From JABMNT01 sp048262655 (lineage in GTDB: Bacteria > Pseudomonadota > Alphaproteobacteria > Rhodospirillales > Casp-alpha2): a stretch of DNA of 64,000 nucleotides. The translations under genes and the position numbers were made by a program. The stretch covers positions 186,001 to 250,000 of the forward strand of contig JBLXEY010000003.1 of NCBI GenBank assembly GCA_048262655.1. The letters are read 5' to 3'. Below the pieces are notes generated by a model. The model saw only the letters and a program-made list of their open reading frames with translations. It had not been told where the DNA came from and searched no databases. This document shows, in pieces, positions 1 through 8,756 of this stretch; position 1 is the first letter of the stretch; each line of letters begins with the position of its first letter.

Positions 1-1
1 G

Positions 2-259
2 GATTTCGATGATAAATCGGCTTATTTCATAAGCGTTCTCGCTTTGGCCTGGCCTGATGGTCATGTCGAGACTTTCGAAGGGCGAATTTCGGGCAAAATT
101 GTCGAGCCCATGCGCGGATTAAATGGTTTCGGCTACGATCCAATTTTTATCCCGGAGGGATATGAGATTACATTTGGTGAGTTTGAGCCCGCTGCAAAAA
201 ATGCCATCACGCATCGTGCGGTTGCCTTTGAAAAGCTTGTGAAGGCCTGTTTTGAATGA
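2..259 (+). CDS. rdgB: RdgB/HAM1 dITP/XTP pyrophosphatase, C-terminal part
   Basis: The reading frame is open from the window edge and codes for the last 85 or so residues of a roughly 200-residue protein. It contains the family signatures GFGYDPIF and the terminal THRAVAF block (SHRA-type) found in non-canonical purine NTP pyrophosphatases. These cytosolic enzymes hydrolyse dITP, XTP and ITP to monophosphates and keep deaminated purines out of nucleic acids. The start lies outside the window. hemW follows after 14 bases, the usual alphaproteobacterial order, so the two are probably cotranscribed. Confidence 0.95.
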   Translation, partial: DFDDKSAYFISVLALAWPDGHVETFEGRISGKIVEPMRGLNGFGYDPIFIPEGYEITFGEFEPAAKNAITHRAVAFEKLVKACFE

Positions 260-273
260 GCCGTTAAAACCTG

Positions 274-1404
274 ATGTTTGCGCTCTATATTCACTGGCCC
301 TTTTGCCTGAAGAAATGCCCCTATTGCGATTTTAATTCGCACGTATCGGACCAGATTGATCAGGAGCGATGGCGGCAGGCCCTGATCCAGGAACTGACAT
401 ATTTCGCAAAAGAAACAAAAAGTCGAACCTTAAACAGCGTATTTTTCGGAGGCGGGACGCCTTCGCTCATGGATGCGGCGACTGTCGGGGCGCTGCTTGA
501 AGCGGCCGGAAAGCATTGGGTTTTATCCGACACTCTTGAAGTCACCCTTGAAGCCAATCCAACATCTACAGAAGCGGCTCGATTTGCAGATTTTCGTGCG
601 GCTGGCGTAAACCGCTTGTCGCTGGGAATTCAATCCTTTGATGATCAGGTTTTGAGTTATCTTGGGCGTCAGCATTCGGCACACGAAGCGTGTCTTGCAA
701 TCGAGACCTCACAAAAGGTCTTCGCGCGCACGTCTTTTGACCTTATGTATGCAACACAGGGACAAACCCGAACCCATTGGCAGGCGCAATTGGCGCAAGC
801 GTTGGCCTTGGCCGGAGATCATTTGTCCCTCTATCAGCTAACGATCGAGAGCGGAACCGCTTTTTCTCGAGATGGAATTGTCGCCGCAGATGGGGATATT
901 TCTGCTGATCTTTATGAAGACACACAGCGTCTTCTGGGAGATGCCGGCATGCCGGCCTATGAAATCTCCAATCACGCAAGACCAGGGCACGAATGCCGGC
1001 ACAATTTGGTTTATTGGCAAGGCGGCGATTACGTTGGAATTGGCCCGGGTGCACATGGACGGTTGCGCAGCGAGACTGGCGCCATCGCGACCCATCAAAT
1101 TCATAATCCTCAGGCCTGGTTAACCACGGTTGATGAAAAAGGCCACGGCACGGCGAAGCGTCGTTCCTTATCAGAAAAAGACCGGGCGGAAGAACTCTTG
1201 ATCCTTGGGTTGCGTTTGACCGAAGGTATCGATTTGGTGGCGATCGAAAACCGAACGGGAATTTGGTTGCCAAATCATCTCAATGGCGAACACGTCCAAA
1301 ACCTGACAAAAGGCGGTATTCTGGAAGTCTCAGAAACGCATTTGGCGGCTACCGAGGAAGGTCGCACGCGCCTAAACGCTGTGATCGCCAGACTGGTCGA
1401 CTAG
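274..1404 (+). CDS. hemW: HemW, radical SAM heme chaperone
   Basis: This 376-residue protein has the radical-SAM cysteine motif C11-x3-C15-x2-C18 directly after an N-terminal IHWPF segment, and the GGGTPS motif near residue 60. HemW resembles coproporphyrinogen dehydrogenase HemN but is shorter and is now regarded as a heme-binding chaperone that inserts heme into respiratory enzymes. HemN-type enzymes are about 450 residues, which favours HemW. It sits just behind rdgB, a conserved pairing. Its stop codon overlaps the stop of the convergent lipoprotein gene: the palindrome CTAG at 1401-1404 supplies TAG on both strands. No strong ribosome binding site is visible before the ATG. Confidence 0.95.
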   Translation: MFALYIHWPFCLKKCPYCDFNSHVSDQIDQERWRQALIQELTYFAKETKSRTLNSVFFGGGTPSLMDAATVGALLEAAGKHWVLSDTLEVTLEANPTSTEAARFADFRAAGVNRLSLGIQSFDDQVLSYLGRQHSAHEACLAIETSQKVFARTSFDLMYATQGQTRTHWQAQLAQALALAGDHLSLYQLTIESGTAFSRDGIVAADGDISADLYEDTQRLLGDAGMPAYEISNHARPGHECRHNLVYWQGGDYVGIGPGAHGRLRSETGAIATHQIHNPQAWLTTVDEKGHGTAKRRSLSEKDRAEELLILGLRLTEGIDLVAIENRTGIWLPNHLNGEHVQNLTKGGILEVSETHLAATEEGRTRLNAVIARLVD

Positions 1405-2876
1405 TTGGTGACAACCTCGAAGGATTCGGGTGCTTTCGAGATAACCCTATTTTCATCGCGACCAATTTGCATAACGGCCAGACCCCGTTCCGCGGTACCG
1501 GCAGGTATCAGGCGGAACACACCATCTCGGCCCCAAAAACCGTTGGGATTGGTCAAGGCTTGCGGGCTAAAATCTGCACCGCCTTCCTGTCGGGCCAATA
1601 CCGATATCAAGGCTGTGGCGTCATAGGCCATGGTCACGAGACGCGGAGGACGCTCCCCATAGGTATCTGTATAAAGCTGATCAAACTCAAGTCGAGCAGA
1701 CGGCGGTGGGGCTGCGAACCAACCACCAATCAGGGCCGGTTCCTTGCCAATTCCAGGTTCATCCCATTGCCCTGTTCCCAGCATCCGCACCGTTCCCGGG
1801 TCAATGTCATAGAAAGGGAGCAGAGCCGCAACCGAGAGCAGCCGTTTCCCGCCGTCAGCCAGCAGCAAGGCGTCAAACGGCAAATCACCAATGGTTTGCA
1901 AATTCTCCAGACGTTTTAGAGCCCGTCGTGAAATCTCGTCATCCTGAGCTTCGAGTTCTTTGCGTTGTTGCAAGAGCGCGGCGCGGCGCGCATCATAATC
2001 ACCAAATTCACGCACAACATCAGTAAAATCACCGGCTGTTGGGTCATAGTAGCGGGCCCGGGTGACAACCCCACCGACCGATTGCACCGTGCGTTGCATG
2101 GCATCAACCACTCGGGCACCATAAGCATTGTCCGGGGCCAGCGCCGCGAACCGCGTCACACCCTTGGAACTGGCGAAACGAACCACGCGCGCGACTTGCT
2201 CGGATGGCAAAAACCCGAGGGTGTAAACCCCGCTACCTGCAATCGAACGGTCATTAGAGAAGGCCAACACAGGTACGTTTGCCGCCTGAGCCGCTGGGGT
2301 AATTGCCGACACATTTTGCGAAAGCAGAGGGCCCAAAATAACAGATGCACCATCTCCAATCGCTAAACTGGCTGCGTTCGCCGCGCCCAAAGGGGTGCCT
2401 TTGGTATCGTGGGGGAGCAGCTCAAAGCGGGAATCGGCGAAGTCAAAAAGCGCCAATTGCGCTGCGTTTAACAAAGCCTTTCCGATCTTTGCATTTGTGC
2501 CGGTGAGCGGCAGAAGCATGGCGATACGGACTGTATCGGTTGTTGCCGGTGGTGGCACACGTACCGCTTCTGTTTGTGCGACGCCGACGGCGCTTGCGGG
2601 CCCGCCCAATAGCGGCAGAAATGATGGAAGCTGTGGCGTTGCTCCCGGCGGCAAGACGCGCTGAGTGGTTTGTGCTGGCGCCGGTTCTGGTGTTGTCACC
2701 GGCGCAATGGGCCGTGTTTGCGGGACGGTGGCGAGTGCTGGGTTGGGTGCGGCAGACGGCGCTTGCGTCCTGTCGATATTTTCTGGAGACTGGCATCCGG
2801 CCAACAAAACCGAAAATACCATCAGACACGGTACAACTTTACGGACATAAACGTTAAATGGCGAAACCAAAATCAT
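1401..2876 (-). CDS. Penicillin-binding protein activator, LpoA-like lipoprotein
   Basis: The protein has an N-terminal hydrophobic stretch ending in the lipobox LLAGC, so it should be a lipoprotein. A Pro/Ala/Gln-rich linker of about 80 residues follows, then a periplasmic-binding-protein fold of the Peripla_BP_6/LpoA type with MLLPLTGTNAKIG and GPLLSQNV blocks. In gammaproteobacteria LpoA stimulates PBP1a from the outer membrane; here only the family is certain. I chose the ATG at 2876 because it gives a short basic n-region; an ATG at 2897 adds seven residues. Its neighbours rsmI, yraN and the BON lipoprotein are the same genes that surround lpoA in Escherichia coli. The 5' end overlaps or abuts that of divergent rsmI. 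Confidence 0.8.
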   Translation of the reverse strand: MILVSPFNVYVRKVVPCLMVFSVLLAGCQSPENIDRTQAPSAAPNPALATVPQTRPIAPVTTPEPAPAQTTQRVLPPGATPQLPSFLPLLGGPASAVGVAQTEAVRVPPPATTDTVRIAMLLPLTGTNAKIGKALLNAAQLALFDFADSRFELLPHDTKGTPLGAANAASLAIGDGASVILGPLLSQNVSAITPAAQAANVPVLAFSNDRSIAGSGVYTLGFLPSEQVARVVRFASSKGVTRFAALAPDNAYGARVVDAMQRTVQSVGGVVTRARYYDPTAGDFTDVVREFGDYDARRAALLQQRKELEAQDDEISRRALKRLENLQTIGDLPFDALLLADGGKRLLSVAALLPFYDIDPGTVRMLGTGQWDEPGIGKEPALIGGWFAAPPPSARLEFDQLYTDTYGERPPRLVTMAYDATALISVLARQEGGADFSPQALTNPNGFWGRDGVFRLIPAGTAERGLAVMQIGRDENRVISKAPESFEVVTN

Positions 2877-3817
2877 CTGCAGGCGGTCTTCCTTCAATGG
2901 ATAAAAAAACGCAAGAATTCGCTCTAGGTGCTGCAGAGCCTAACGGCACAGAGACGCCGTGTAAACCATCGCCCAAAGCTCTTTCGCCGGGGTTGTATCT
3001 GGTTGCAACACCGATTGGCAATGCGTCGGATATTACGCTGCGGGCTCTCGATATTCTGGCCCGCGCAGATATTGTCTTGTGCGAAGACACGCGCATCTCC
3101 GGCAAGCTTCTCAAAATCCATGGCCTTCATGCTTCCTTGCATTCCTATCACGAACATAATGCGGAACGGGTTCGACCAATGGTTATGGAACGCCTTAAAA
3201 ATGGCGAAATCGTGGCCTTGATCTCGGATGCCGGGATGCCGCTGGTGTCGGACCCGGGTTACAAGCTTGTCGAGGACTGCCTGAGTCATCGCTATCCTTT
3301 GACCGCGGTCCCCGGTCCGTCTTCCAGTCTGACCGCCCTTGTTTTGTCGGGATTGCCCACCGACCGGTTTTTTTTCCAGGGGTTTTTACCATCTAAAACC
3401 AATGCGCGAAAAAAATCTCTGCAAGAAATTGCGGCTATTCCAAGCACACTGATCTTTCTGGAATCCGCCAAACGCCTGTCGGGCAGCCTCGCAGATATGG
3501 CTGAAGTGCTCGGTAATCGCCCGGCAGCAGTGGGTCGTGAACTGACGAAATACTATGAGGAAGTTCGGCGCGGACGTCTTGACGAATTAGCGCTTCACTA
3601 TGGCACCGCCGGTGCCCCCAAGGGCGAGATTACGCTCTGTGTCGGGCCACCGTTGCCCATAGAGGCTCCGACAGAAGAAGAATTGACGCGCCTTTTGGCG
3701 GAGGCTCTCAAAACAAAAAGCGTTAAAGAAGTTGCCGCTGATTTTGCGATCAAGACGGGGATGGCGAAGCGCGATCTCTATGCCCGCGCGGTTGCCCTTA
3801 AGGACGCGCCTTATTGA
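2858..3817 (+). CDS. rsmI: RsmI, 16S rRNA 2'-O-methyltransferase
   Basis: This is a member of the tetrapyrrole-methylase-fold family that methylates the ribose of C1402 in 16S rRNA using S-adenosylmethionine. The family motifs ATPIGN (residues 50-55) and SDAGMPLVSDPG (123-134) are intact and the C-terminus reaches the expected length. The ATG at 2858 gives about 45 residues before the conserved core, longer than usual; an ATG at 2897 is an equally good start and would remove the overlap with the divergent lipoprotein gene. The stop overlaps the TTG start of yraN in a TTGA junction, indicating translational coupling. Confidence 0.95.
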   Translation: MAKPKSSAGGLPSMDKKTQEFALGAAEPNGTETPCKPSPKALSPGLYLVATPIGNASDITLRALDILARADIVLCEDTRISGKLLKIHGLHASLHSYHEHNAERVRPMVMERLKNGEIVALISDAGMPLVSDPGYKLVEDCLSHRYPLTAVPGPSSSLTALVLSGLPTDRFFFQGFLPSKTNARKKSLQEIAAIPSTLIFLESAKRLSGSLADMAEVLGNRPAAVGRELTKYYEEVRRGRLDELALHYGTAGAPKGEITLCVGPPLPIEAPTEEELTRLLAEALKTKSVKEVAADFAIKTGMAKRDLYARAVALKDAPY

Positions 3818-4176
3818 ACAGCTCTTCTCGCCAAAAAGCCTGGAGGTTCGGTGTGGCGTCAGAAGTCTGGGCGGCGTTCTATTTGGTGTGCCTGGGTTAT
3901 AGAATTCTCGACCGTCGATACAAAACCAGAGTCGGTGAAATTGATCTGATCGCCCGGCGGGGGCGGGTCCTGTGTTTTGTGGAGGTCAAGGGGCGCAGAT
4001 CGAATGCCAACGACATCCCGGTAACCTCTCGACAAATGAACAGAATAGCCCGCGCGAGCCTTCTGTATATGCAATCTCACCCAAAGGTGTCTGAGCTCGA
4101 CATGCGTTATGATGTGCTGATTATTCGCCCCTGGCGATGGCCGCAGTTATTATCTGATGCCTGGCGACCGGAATAA
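3814..4176 (+). CDS. YraN/UPF0102 family nuclease-like protein
   Basis: This 120-residue protein has the Holliday-junction-resolvase-like fold signature: GEIDL at residues 41-45 and FVEVKGR with the E-V-K at 57-59, which is the PD-(D/E)xK metal-binding core. The family is widespread and nearly always next to rsmI, but its cellular role is not settled. The start is TTG, sharing bases with the rsmI stop (TTGA). About 85 bases separate it from the next gene. Confidence 0.9.
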   Translation: MNSSSRQKAWRFGVASEVWAAFYLVCLGYRILDRRYKTRVGEIDLIARRGRVLCFVEVKGRRSNANDIPVTSRQMNRIARASLLYMQSHPKVSELDMRYDVLIIRPWRWPQLLSDAWRPE

Positions 4177-4260
4177 TCGTTACCAAATTTTCATGGGTTT
4201 GAGATAAACTGCGCTCGCGTTAAACTTTCAAAACTTCGAAGATAGCGAAACGGAATTTTT

Positions 4261-4851
4261 ATGAAAAGAAAAAACAAGTTATTAATGATTGGGGCTTTAA
4301 TCGCTTCAATGGCCCCTTTAACCGGTTGTGTCAGTACGGTTGTTGGTGCCGGAGCAGCAGTTGGCGTCGCCGCTCTGGAAGAAAGGTCGTTCAAAGTTCA
4401 TGCAGAAGATACGTCCATTTCAGCTAAAGTTCGCTTTAACCTCGTTGAGACGGGAAAAGAATATGTAACCGACATTGGCATTGAAGTGTTTGAAGGAAAT
4501 GTTCTGTTGACCGGTATTGTCGAAACCGAAGAAGCCCGCGCAGAAGTTGTCAAGTTGGCATGGCAGGTGGATGGTGTCAAAAATGTTTACAATGAAGTTC
4601 AGGTTTCGGATTCGTCCATGTCGGATCTCGCGAAAGACAGTTGGGTGACCGCGCAACTCAAATCAAAGATTACGTTTGACGGTGATATTCTTGCGATCAA
4701 TTACTCTATCGAAACAGTTGCCGGCGTCGTCTACTTAATTGGCATCGCCCAAAGCGACGCTGAGTTAGCAAAAGTTGTCGCCCACGCCCGCAATTTGGGG
4801 TACGTCAAACGCGTGATTTCCCATGTCCGGGTTAAAAAGGCAACCAGTTGA
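4261..4851 (+). CDS. BON-domain lipoprotein, DolP/YraP-like
   Basis: A 196-residue protein with a hydrophobic N-terminus and lipobox PLTGC (Cys23), so probably lipidated and sorted to the outer membrane. After a Gly/Ala-rich linker come two BON domains, roughly residues 46-115 and 123-192, each with the alternating hydrophobic pattern and conserved glycines (GNVLLTG and GVVYLIG). DolP in E. coli binds anionic phospholipid and supports outer-membrane integrity. The position after rsmI-yraN matches the location of yraP in enterobacteria. Its stop codon overlaps the TTG start of the SirB1-family gene. Confidence 0.88.
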   Translation: MKRKNKLLMIGALIASMAPLTGCVSTVVGAGAAVGVAALEERSFKVHAEDTSISAKVRFNLVETGKEYVTDIGIEVFEGNVLLTGIVETEEARAEVVKLAWQVDGVKNVYNEVQVSDSSMSDLAKDSWVTAQLKSKITFDGDILAINYSIETVAGVVYLIGIAQSDAELAKVVAHARNLGYVKRVISHVRVKKATS

Positions 4852-5687
4852 GGTTACCCACAGACATATGTGAAGCGCTTGTCGAGGTCGGTCGTGCAAG
4901 TGATGCAGATGTCGACCTTGCAGAAACAGCCCTCATCTTGGCGACGGTTGATCGGCCTGCAGTCCATCTTGATAGTTACAGGCGCCATCTTGCAGCGCTT
5001 TGTCAGGAAGTTGACGCGTATGTCAGTGGCCTGAAGGAACCCTTGGACCTGGCCATGTGCCATGAAGCCTTGGTGCAGGTGCTGTTTCGGCGTTACGGGT
5101 ATGTTGGAACCGAAGAGTCGTTTGACGACCCTGATGCGGCAAACATGACTTATGTGATTGATCGACGCTCTGGTTTGCCTGTCTTGCTGGGGATACTTTA
5201 TATCCATGTTGCACAAAGTCAGGGATGGTTTGCAGAAGGGTTGAATTTTCCAGGCCGGTTCTTTTTGCGTCTGGGGATTGGTTCCGAACGCATGATCATT
5301 GACCCCTTTGCGGGCGGGGTTGCCATCGACCCCCAGGGACTTCGGGATATCCTAAAAGCCCTGTCCGGTGCCCATGCTGAGTTGCAGCGTTCCTTTTACG
5401 AGCCGGTTTCATCGCGCCAAATTTTATTGCGTATACAAAATAATATCCATAATCGCTTGCTGCGTGCCGGGCGCCTGGAGGATGCGATCACTGTGATCGA
5501 GGTGATGCTTCTCTTTGCACCGAAGGCAACCCATCTTTGGCGTGAAAGCGCGCTGTTGCATGCCCGACTTGACCAGGTCGAAAAAGCCATCGCCGCCTTG
5601 GAGACCTATTTATCACACGATCAAAGTGGTGACAGCCGCTATAACGCGTCGATGCTCTTGCAGGAACTTCGCCAACGCCTTAATTAA
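4848..5687 (+). CDS. SirB1 family protein (transglutaminase-like with TPR tail)
   Basis: The protein (279 residues) starts with a SirB1/transglutaminase-like N-terminal half and ends with tetratricopeptide-like helices (approximately 205-279, with RLEDAITVIEVMLLFAP and VEKAIAALETYL). The FPGRFFLRL and DPFAGG motifs are typical of the family. The biochemical function is unknown. The start is TTG inside a TTGA overlap with the upstream BON lipoprotein gene. An ATG-led alternative would lose conserved N-terminal sequence. Confidence 0.85.
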   Translation: MRLPTDICEALVEVGRASDADVDLAETALILATVDRPAVHLDSYRRHLAALCQEVDAYVSGLKEPLDLAMCHEALVQVLFRRYGYVGTEESFDDPDAANMTYVIDRRSGLPVLLGILYIHVAQSQGWFAEGLNFPGRFFLRLGIGSERMIIDPFAGGVAIDPQGLRDILKALSGAHAELQRSFYEPVSSRQILLRIQNNIHNRLLRAGRLEDAITVIEVMLLFAPKATHLWRESALLHARLDQVEKAIAALETYLSHDQSGDSRYNASMLLQELRQRLN

Positions 5688-5727
5688 GGCACTCTCGTGA
5701 TCAACACAGACCGATAAGGAAAACACC

Positions 5728-6666
5728 ATGGCCGGACACGTCGCCATTCAAATGGACCATGTTTCAACGATTGATATTGCTGGCGACAGTAGTTTCGTGA
5801 TGGGCTTGGAAGCACAGCGCCGGGGGCATAAATTGTGGCACTACGGCCCTCAAGACCTTAGCTATGTTGAAGGGCGTGTATTGGCGCGCGCGCAGGAAAT
5901 GGAGCTGCGGCGTGAGGTTGGCAATCACTTCACCCTGGGCGAAGAAACGTCACTGGATCTGGGTGACGTTGATGTTGTCTTGATGCGACAAGATCCGCCG
6001 TTTGATATGTCTTATATTTCGGCGACCCATTTGCTGGATCTGGTTCATCCTGAAACATTGGTTGTTAATAATCCAACAGAAGTAAGAAATGCGCCAGAAA
6101 AACTGTTTATGCTTAAATACCCCGAATTGTTGGCGCCGACGATGATCAGCCGCGATCCGCAAGCCATCCGAGACTTCCGGGATGCACAACAAGACATTAT
6201 TGTTAAGCCGTTGTTTGGTAATGGCGGCGCTGGTGTCTTCCATATTGCGCCTGGAGACGAGAACCTGAATTCGTTGCTTGAAATGTTTGCCGGCATCAAT
6301 CGCGAACCGTTGATGGTTCAGCGTTACCTTCCCGAAGTTCGCGAAGGTGACAAGCGCATCATTCTCATTGACGGTGTAGCCGTCGGCGGTACAAACCGAG
6401 TTCCCCAGGCAGGCGAAGCGCGATCAAATATGCATGTCGGTGGACGGGCTGAAAAAACAACACTGACCCAACGCGAGCAGGAAATATGTGAAGCCATTGG
6501 CCCAGATCTGAAGGCTCGGGGCATGATTTTTGTGGGTATCGATGTGATTGGCGGGTTTTTGACAGAAATAAACGTCACCTCACCGACCGGCCTACAGGAA
6601 GTAAACGCTTTTGATGATGTCTGCCTTGAAGCGGATATTTGGGACGCTATTGAGGCGCGGCTCTAG
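5728..6666 (+). CDS. gshB: Glutathione synthetase
   Basis: At 312 residues this matches the bacterial glutathione synthetase length. It has the GSH-synthetase N-terminal domain (MDHVSTIDIAGDSSF and MRQDPPFDMSYI), followed by an ATP-grasp domain with VKPLFGNGGAGVF and the C-terminal EINVTSPTGLQEV segment. The enzyme joins gamma-glutamylcysteine to glycine with ATP in the cytosol. A clear Shine-Dalgarno, AAGGA, lies about nine bases before the ATG. It ends convergently against the lipoprotein gene on the other strand with only 23 bases between them. Confidence 0.97.
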   Translation: MAGHVAIQMDHVSTIDIAGDSSFVMGLEAQRRGHKLWHYGPQDLSYVEGRVLARAQEMELRREVGNHFTLGEETSLDLGDVDVVLMRQDPPFDMSYISATHLLDLVHPETLVVNNPTEVRNAPEKLFMLKYPELLAPTMISRDPQAIRDFRDAQQDIIVKPLFGNGGAGVFHIAPGDENLNSLLEMFAGINREPLMVQRYLPEVREGDKRIILIDGVAVGGTNRVPQAGEARSNMHVGGRAEKTTLTQREQEICEAIGPDLKARGMIFVGIDVIGGFLTEINVTSPTGLQEVNAFDDVCLEADIWDAIEARL

Positions 6667-6689
6667 GCCGGATATCCTGTCCAGGCCGC

Positions 6690-7217
6690 TCAGGACTTTT
6701 GAGACGCCGATTCTGACGTTTGAATGATCGCGATAAAGCAGTCTTTAGGCGACATCGATTTCCCCTGTTGGGGGCGCGTTTCATAATGAGTGACGGTACG
6801 TTGTTCGCTATCGAGCATTTCATACATAAACAGATCCAGGGTGCAATTGGCAGCTCGGTACTGCCAAATTTCCGCCGGGTCGTCCGTTCTTTTGAAACCG
6901 GGAGCACCTAAGAGGGCGACCACCTTCGATGCACTCAATCCATCGAGTATGGTCGGCTCGGGGTAAACTCGGGGTTTGGATGGCTTTGGCGTTACCTTGG
7001 CGAGCTTGTTAGCTGCAGGTACCGCAGCATCTTGCGCGGGTTTTGCCTGAATAAAACGCGACGTCGGTGCAGGTTTAAGTTCAGGCTCGGCAGCGCACCC
7101 GACCATCAACAGGGCCATGCCCAGACAGCCGAGGCGTCGAAGAGAGCGATGGCTCTGTCCTGTCCGGATATGCCAGAATCCGCGCGATCGTAACACCTTA
7201 GGCAGCCGCTCCGTCAT
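6690..7217 (-). CDS. Small lipoprotein with SmpA/OmlA-like region, unknown role
   Basis: A 175-residue protein with an arginine-rich n-region, a short hydrophobic segment and a lipobox (LLMVGC, Cys41 counted from the ATG at 7217). After a Pro/Lys/Ala linker comes a region beginning LDGLSASKVVALLGAP and ending IWQY, which resembles the SmpA/BamE-type helix and following strand. A GTG at 7196, just after the upstream stop, is an alternative start; no good ribosome binding site separates the two. It overlaps the 3' end of the bactofilin gene by about 20 bases and is probably cotranscribed with it. I cannot name a function. Confidence 0.65.
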   Translation of the reverse strand: MTERLPKVLRSRGFWHIRTGQSHRSLRRLGCLGMALLMVGCAAEPELKPAPTSRFIQAKPAQDAAVPAANKLAKVTPKPSKPRVYPEPTILDGLSASKVVALLGAPGFKRTDDPAEIWQYRAANCTLDLFMYEMLDSEQRTVTHYETRPQQGKSMSPKDCFIAIIQTSESASQKS

Positions 7218-7773
7218 CCGGGTCTGAACGCGAAGGCTCGCTTCCGTCCAGGGTCTGCATATCTCCGGAAATTTCCCCGCCCGATTCAATGACTATTCGA
7301 CCGTACCGAATGGTGCCGGAAATCCGGCCGCCGGCCCGGACAACCAGACGATCACGGGCAATTAATTCGCCTTCAAAACGACCTGAAATGTCGGCTTCTT
7401 CGACATCTGCGGTTCCTTTGAAGTAACCACTTGAAGCCACTTCTATGACCCGTGCGCCGGGCAATTTCACTTCGACGTGGCCTTCAACAACCAGTTTGTC
7501 ACAGGCGGTAATTTCGCCAGACAGACGAATGTCACGCCCCACCACCAAGCGCTTACCATCGCCATCGTTACCCATGGGGCGCTGGTCCATGCGCCGGGGC
7601 GACACGCCTGCAATATCGGGAACGCGTCTGGGGACTTCAGGTTGATAAGTGGTCGCCGTCGGCGGTTTGGATGCGGCATGAGAGCCCTTGCGGGAGAAGG
7701 GCTTCAGCGGTGGCGCCGCGATATCGCCTTCGTTTTCATTTGCCGTAACTTCATCTTTTTTCTTCCCAAACAT
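7198..7773 (-). CDS. Bactofilin family cytoskeletal protein
   Basis: The 191-residue protein has a disordered, charged N-terminus (about 70 residues) and then a DUF583/bactofilin beta-helix with the repeating pattern LVVEGHVEVKLPG, FKGTADVEEADISG and LVVRAGGRISG. Bactofilins polymerise without nucleotide and act in cell shape, stalk or polar organisation; several work with peptidoglycan enzymes. The start has a GAGGAAA ribosome binding site. A small lipoprotein gene overlaps its end and an EI24-type membrane protein gene lies 23 bases upstream, suggesting one leftward operon. Confidence 0.92.
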   Translation of the reverse strand: MFGKKKDEVTANENEGDIAAPPLKPFSRKGSHAASKPPTATTYQPEVPRRVPDIAGVSPRRMDQRPMGNDGDGKRLVVGRDIRLSGEITACDKLVVEGHVEVKLPGARVIEVASSGYFKGTADVEEADISGRFEGELIARDRLVVRAGGRISGTIRYGRIVIESGGEISGDMQTLDGSEPSRSDPDDGAAA

Positions 7774-7796
7774 ATTCGTTTCCTCGCTTCTAAGGG

Positions 7797-8495
7797 TTAG
7801 CCTTCTTTGGGATTTACGTTAAGAGAGGGGGCGGTACCTGGCCGCCACCATCCCATGAATAAATGGATCATTGCCGCTGTCGCAATAATCGGTGTCACCA
7901 GATTTATAATGGGGATCGTCAACAAAAAGGCGATGGCGATACCAAGCCCTAACAACCTGTATTGATTGGATTTTCTCATGGCCCGCGCATCGTCTGGAGA
8001 CATTCTACGATGGGCGACCAGCTCAAAATACTCGCGGCTCAAAAGGTAGCCGTTTACCCCATAGAATATAAAGGGAAACAGCGGGCCCAGGAACAGAAAC
8101 GGCAGCATGGCGATGTTAAGAATAACGATGATGGCCAGGAACTTGAGTGAAGAAATCAAACTGTCCGAAAAGGGCAACCCTTCCGTCTTGGGTAACTCTG
8201 GATAATGTTGTTTTTCAACCGCGTTTGCAATCTGATCCAGAAAAAGTCCAACAACGGCACTGGCAACCCCGGGAAATAAAAACCAGGTCAGAACTGCCGT
8301 AGTTAATCCGCCCAAAACATCAACAAGGGTCTCGAGCCAGGCCCATTCGAAAAACGCTGTATTCGCAAGAACATAGCCAATTCCCGACCAGAGTCCGATA
8401 AAAACAACAAGCGCGATGCCAATACAAATCCAGAGAATTTGCCGAGTCGCCTTATCATTTAACTGAGATACACCTTTAGAAAGTGCTTTTAACAT
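7797..8495 (-). CDS. EI24/CysZ-like integral membrane protein
   Basis: The 232-residue protein has four or five hydrophobic segments (near residues 20-45, 60-85, 115-145 and 180-220) and the EI24-domain block FLGPLFPFIFYGVNGYLLSREY followed by a cytoplasmic HRRMSPDDARAMR loop. EI24-domain proteins include CysZ, a sulfate permease, but many members have no known substrate. There are no sulfate-assimilation genes next to it, so CysZ function is only a possibility. It heads the leftward group that includes the bactofilin. Confidence 0.75.
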   Translation of the reverse strand: MLKALSKGVSQLNDKATRQILWICIGIALVVFIGLWSGIGYVLANTAFFEWAWLETLVDVLGGLTTAVLTWFLFPGVASAVVGLFLDQIANAVEKQHYPELPKTEGLPFSDSLISSLKFLAIIVILNIAMLPFLFLGPLFPFIFYGVNGYLLSREYFELVAHRRMSPDDARAMRKSNQYRLLGLGIAIAFLLTIPIINLVTPIIATAAMIHLFMGWWRPGTAPSLNVNPKEG

Positions 8496-8673
8496 TCAGA
8501 TAATACTCACAAAAAGTCTGTTTCTTAACCTGTTACATTAAGGCCGAATCCAAAACACAGTGTCGAGATAAATACTTAAAATTATGTTATTGCAAGACTC
8601 TTAAGATATCAATCTCAAGAAAATTCTGTAACGCGTTGAAAATACGCCATAAATGAAGACTTAATCGGAATGC

Positions 8674-8701
8674 TTGTGGCATTGTAAGGGATGAGTATAC
8701 T
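8674..8701 (+). promoter_or_regulatory. Candidate sigma70-type promoter of the adenosine kinase gene
   Basis: Within the 261-base divergent gap 8496-8756, TTGTGG at 8674-8679 and TATACT at 8696-8701 are 16 bases apart, an acceptable -35/-10 pair for the rightward gene whose ATG is 55 bases downstream. An AGGAG ribosome binding site precedes that ATG. The rest of the gap is AT-rich and must also hold the promoter of the leftward membrane-protein operon. Confidence 0.4.
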
Positions 8702-8756
8702 GCGCGCCGCTTGACTACCCCATTGTTAATCCGCATCCGCCGATCAGGAGAGTTAT

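Noticed and set aside
1263..1919. 218-residue plus-strand frame across the end of hemW and opposite the LpoA-like gene
   Set aside because: It is Arg/Ser/Pro-rich low-quality sequence typical of an antisense shadow, with no motif and no ribosome binding site.
7797..8495. Confident CysZ sulfate permease
   Set aside because: Only the EI24 domain is supported; the neighbours have no link with sulfate assimilation.
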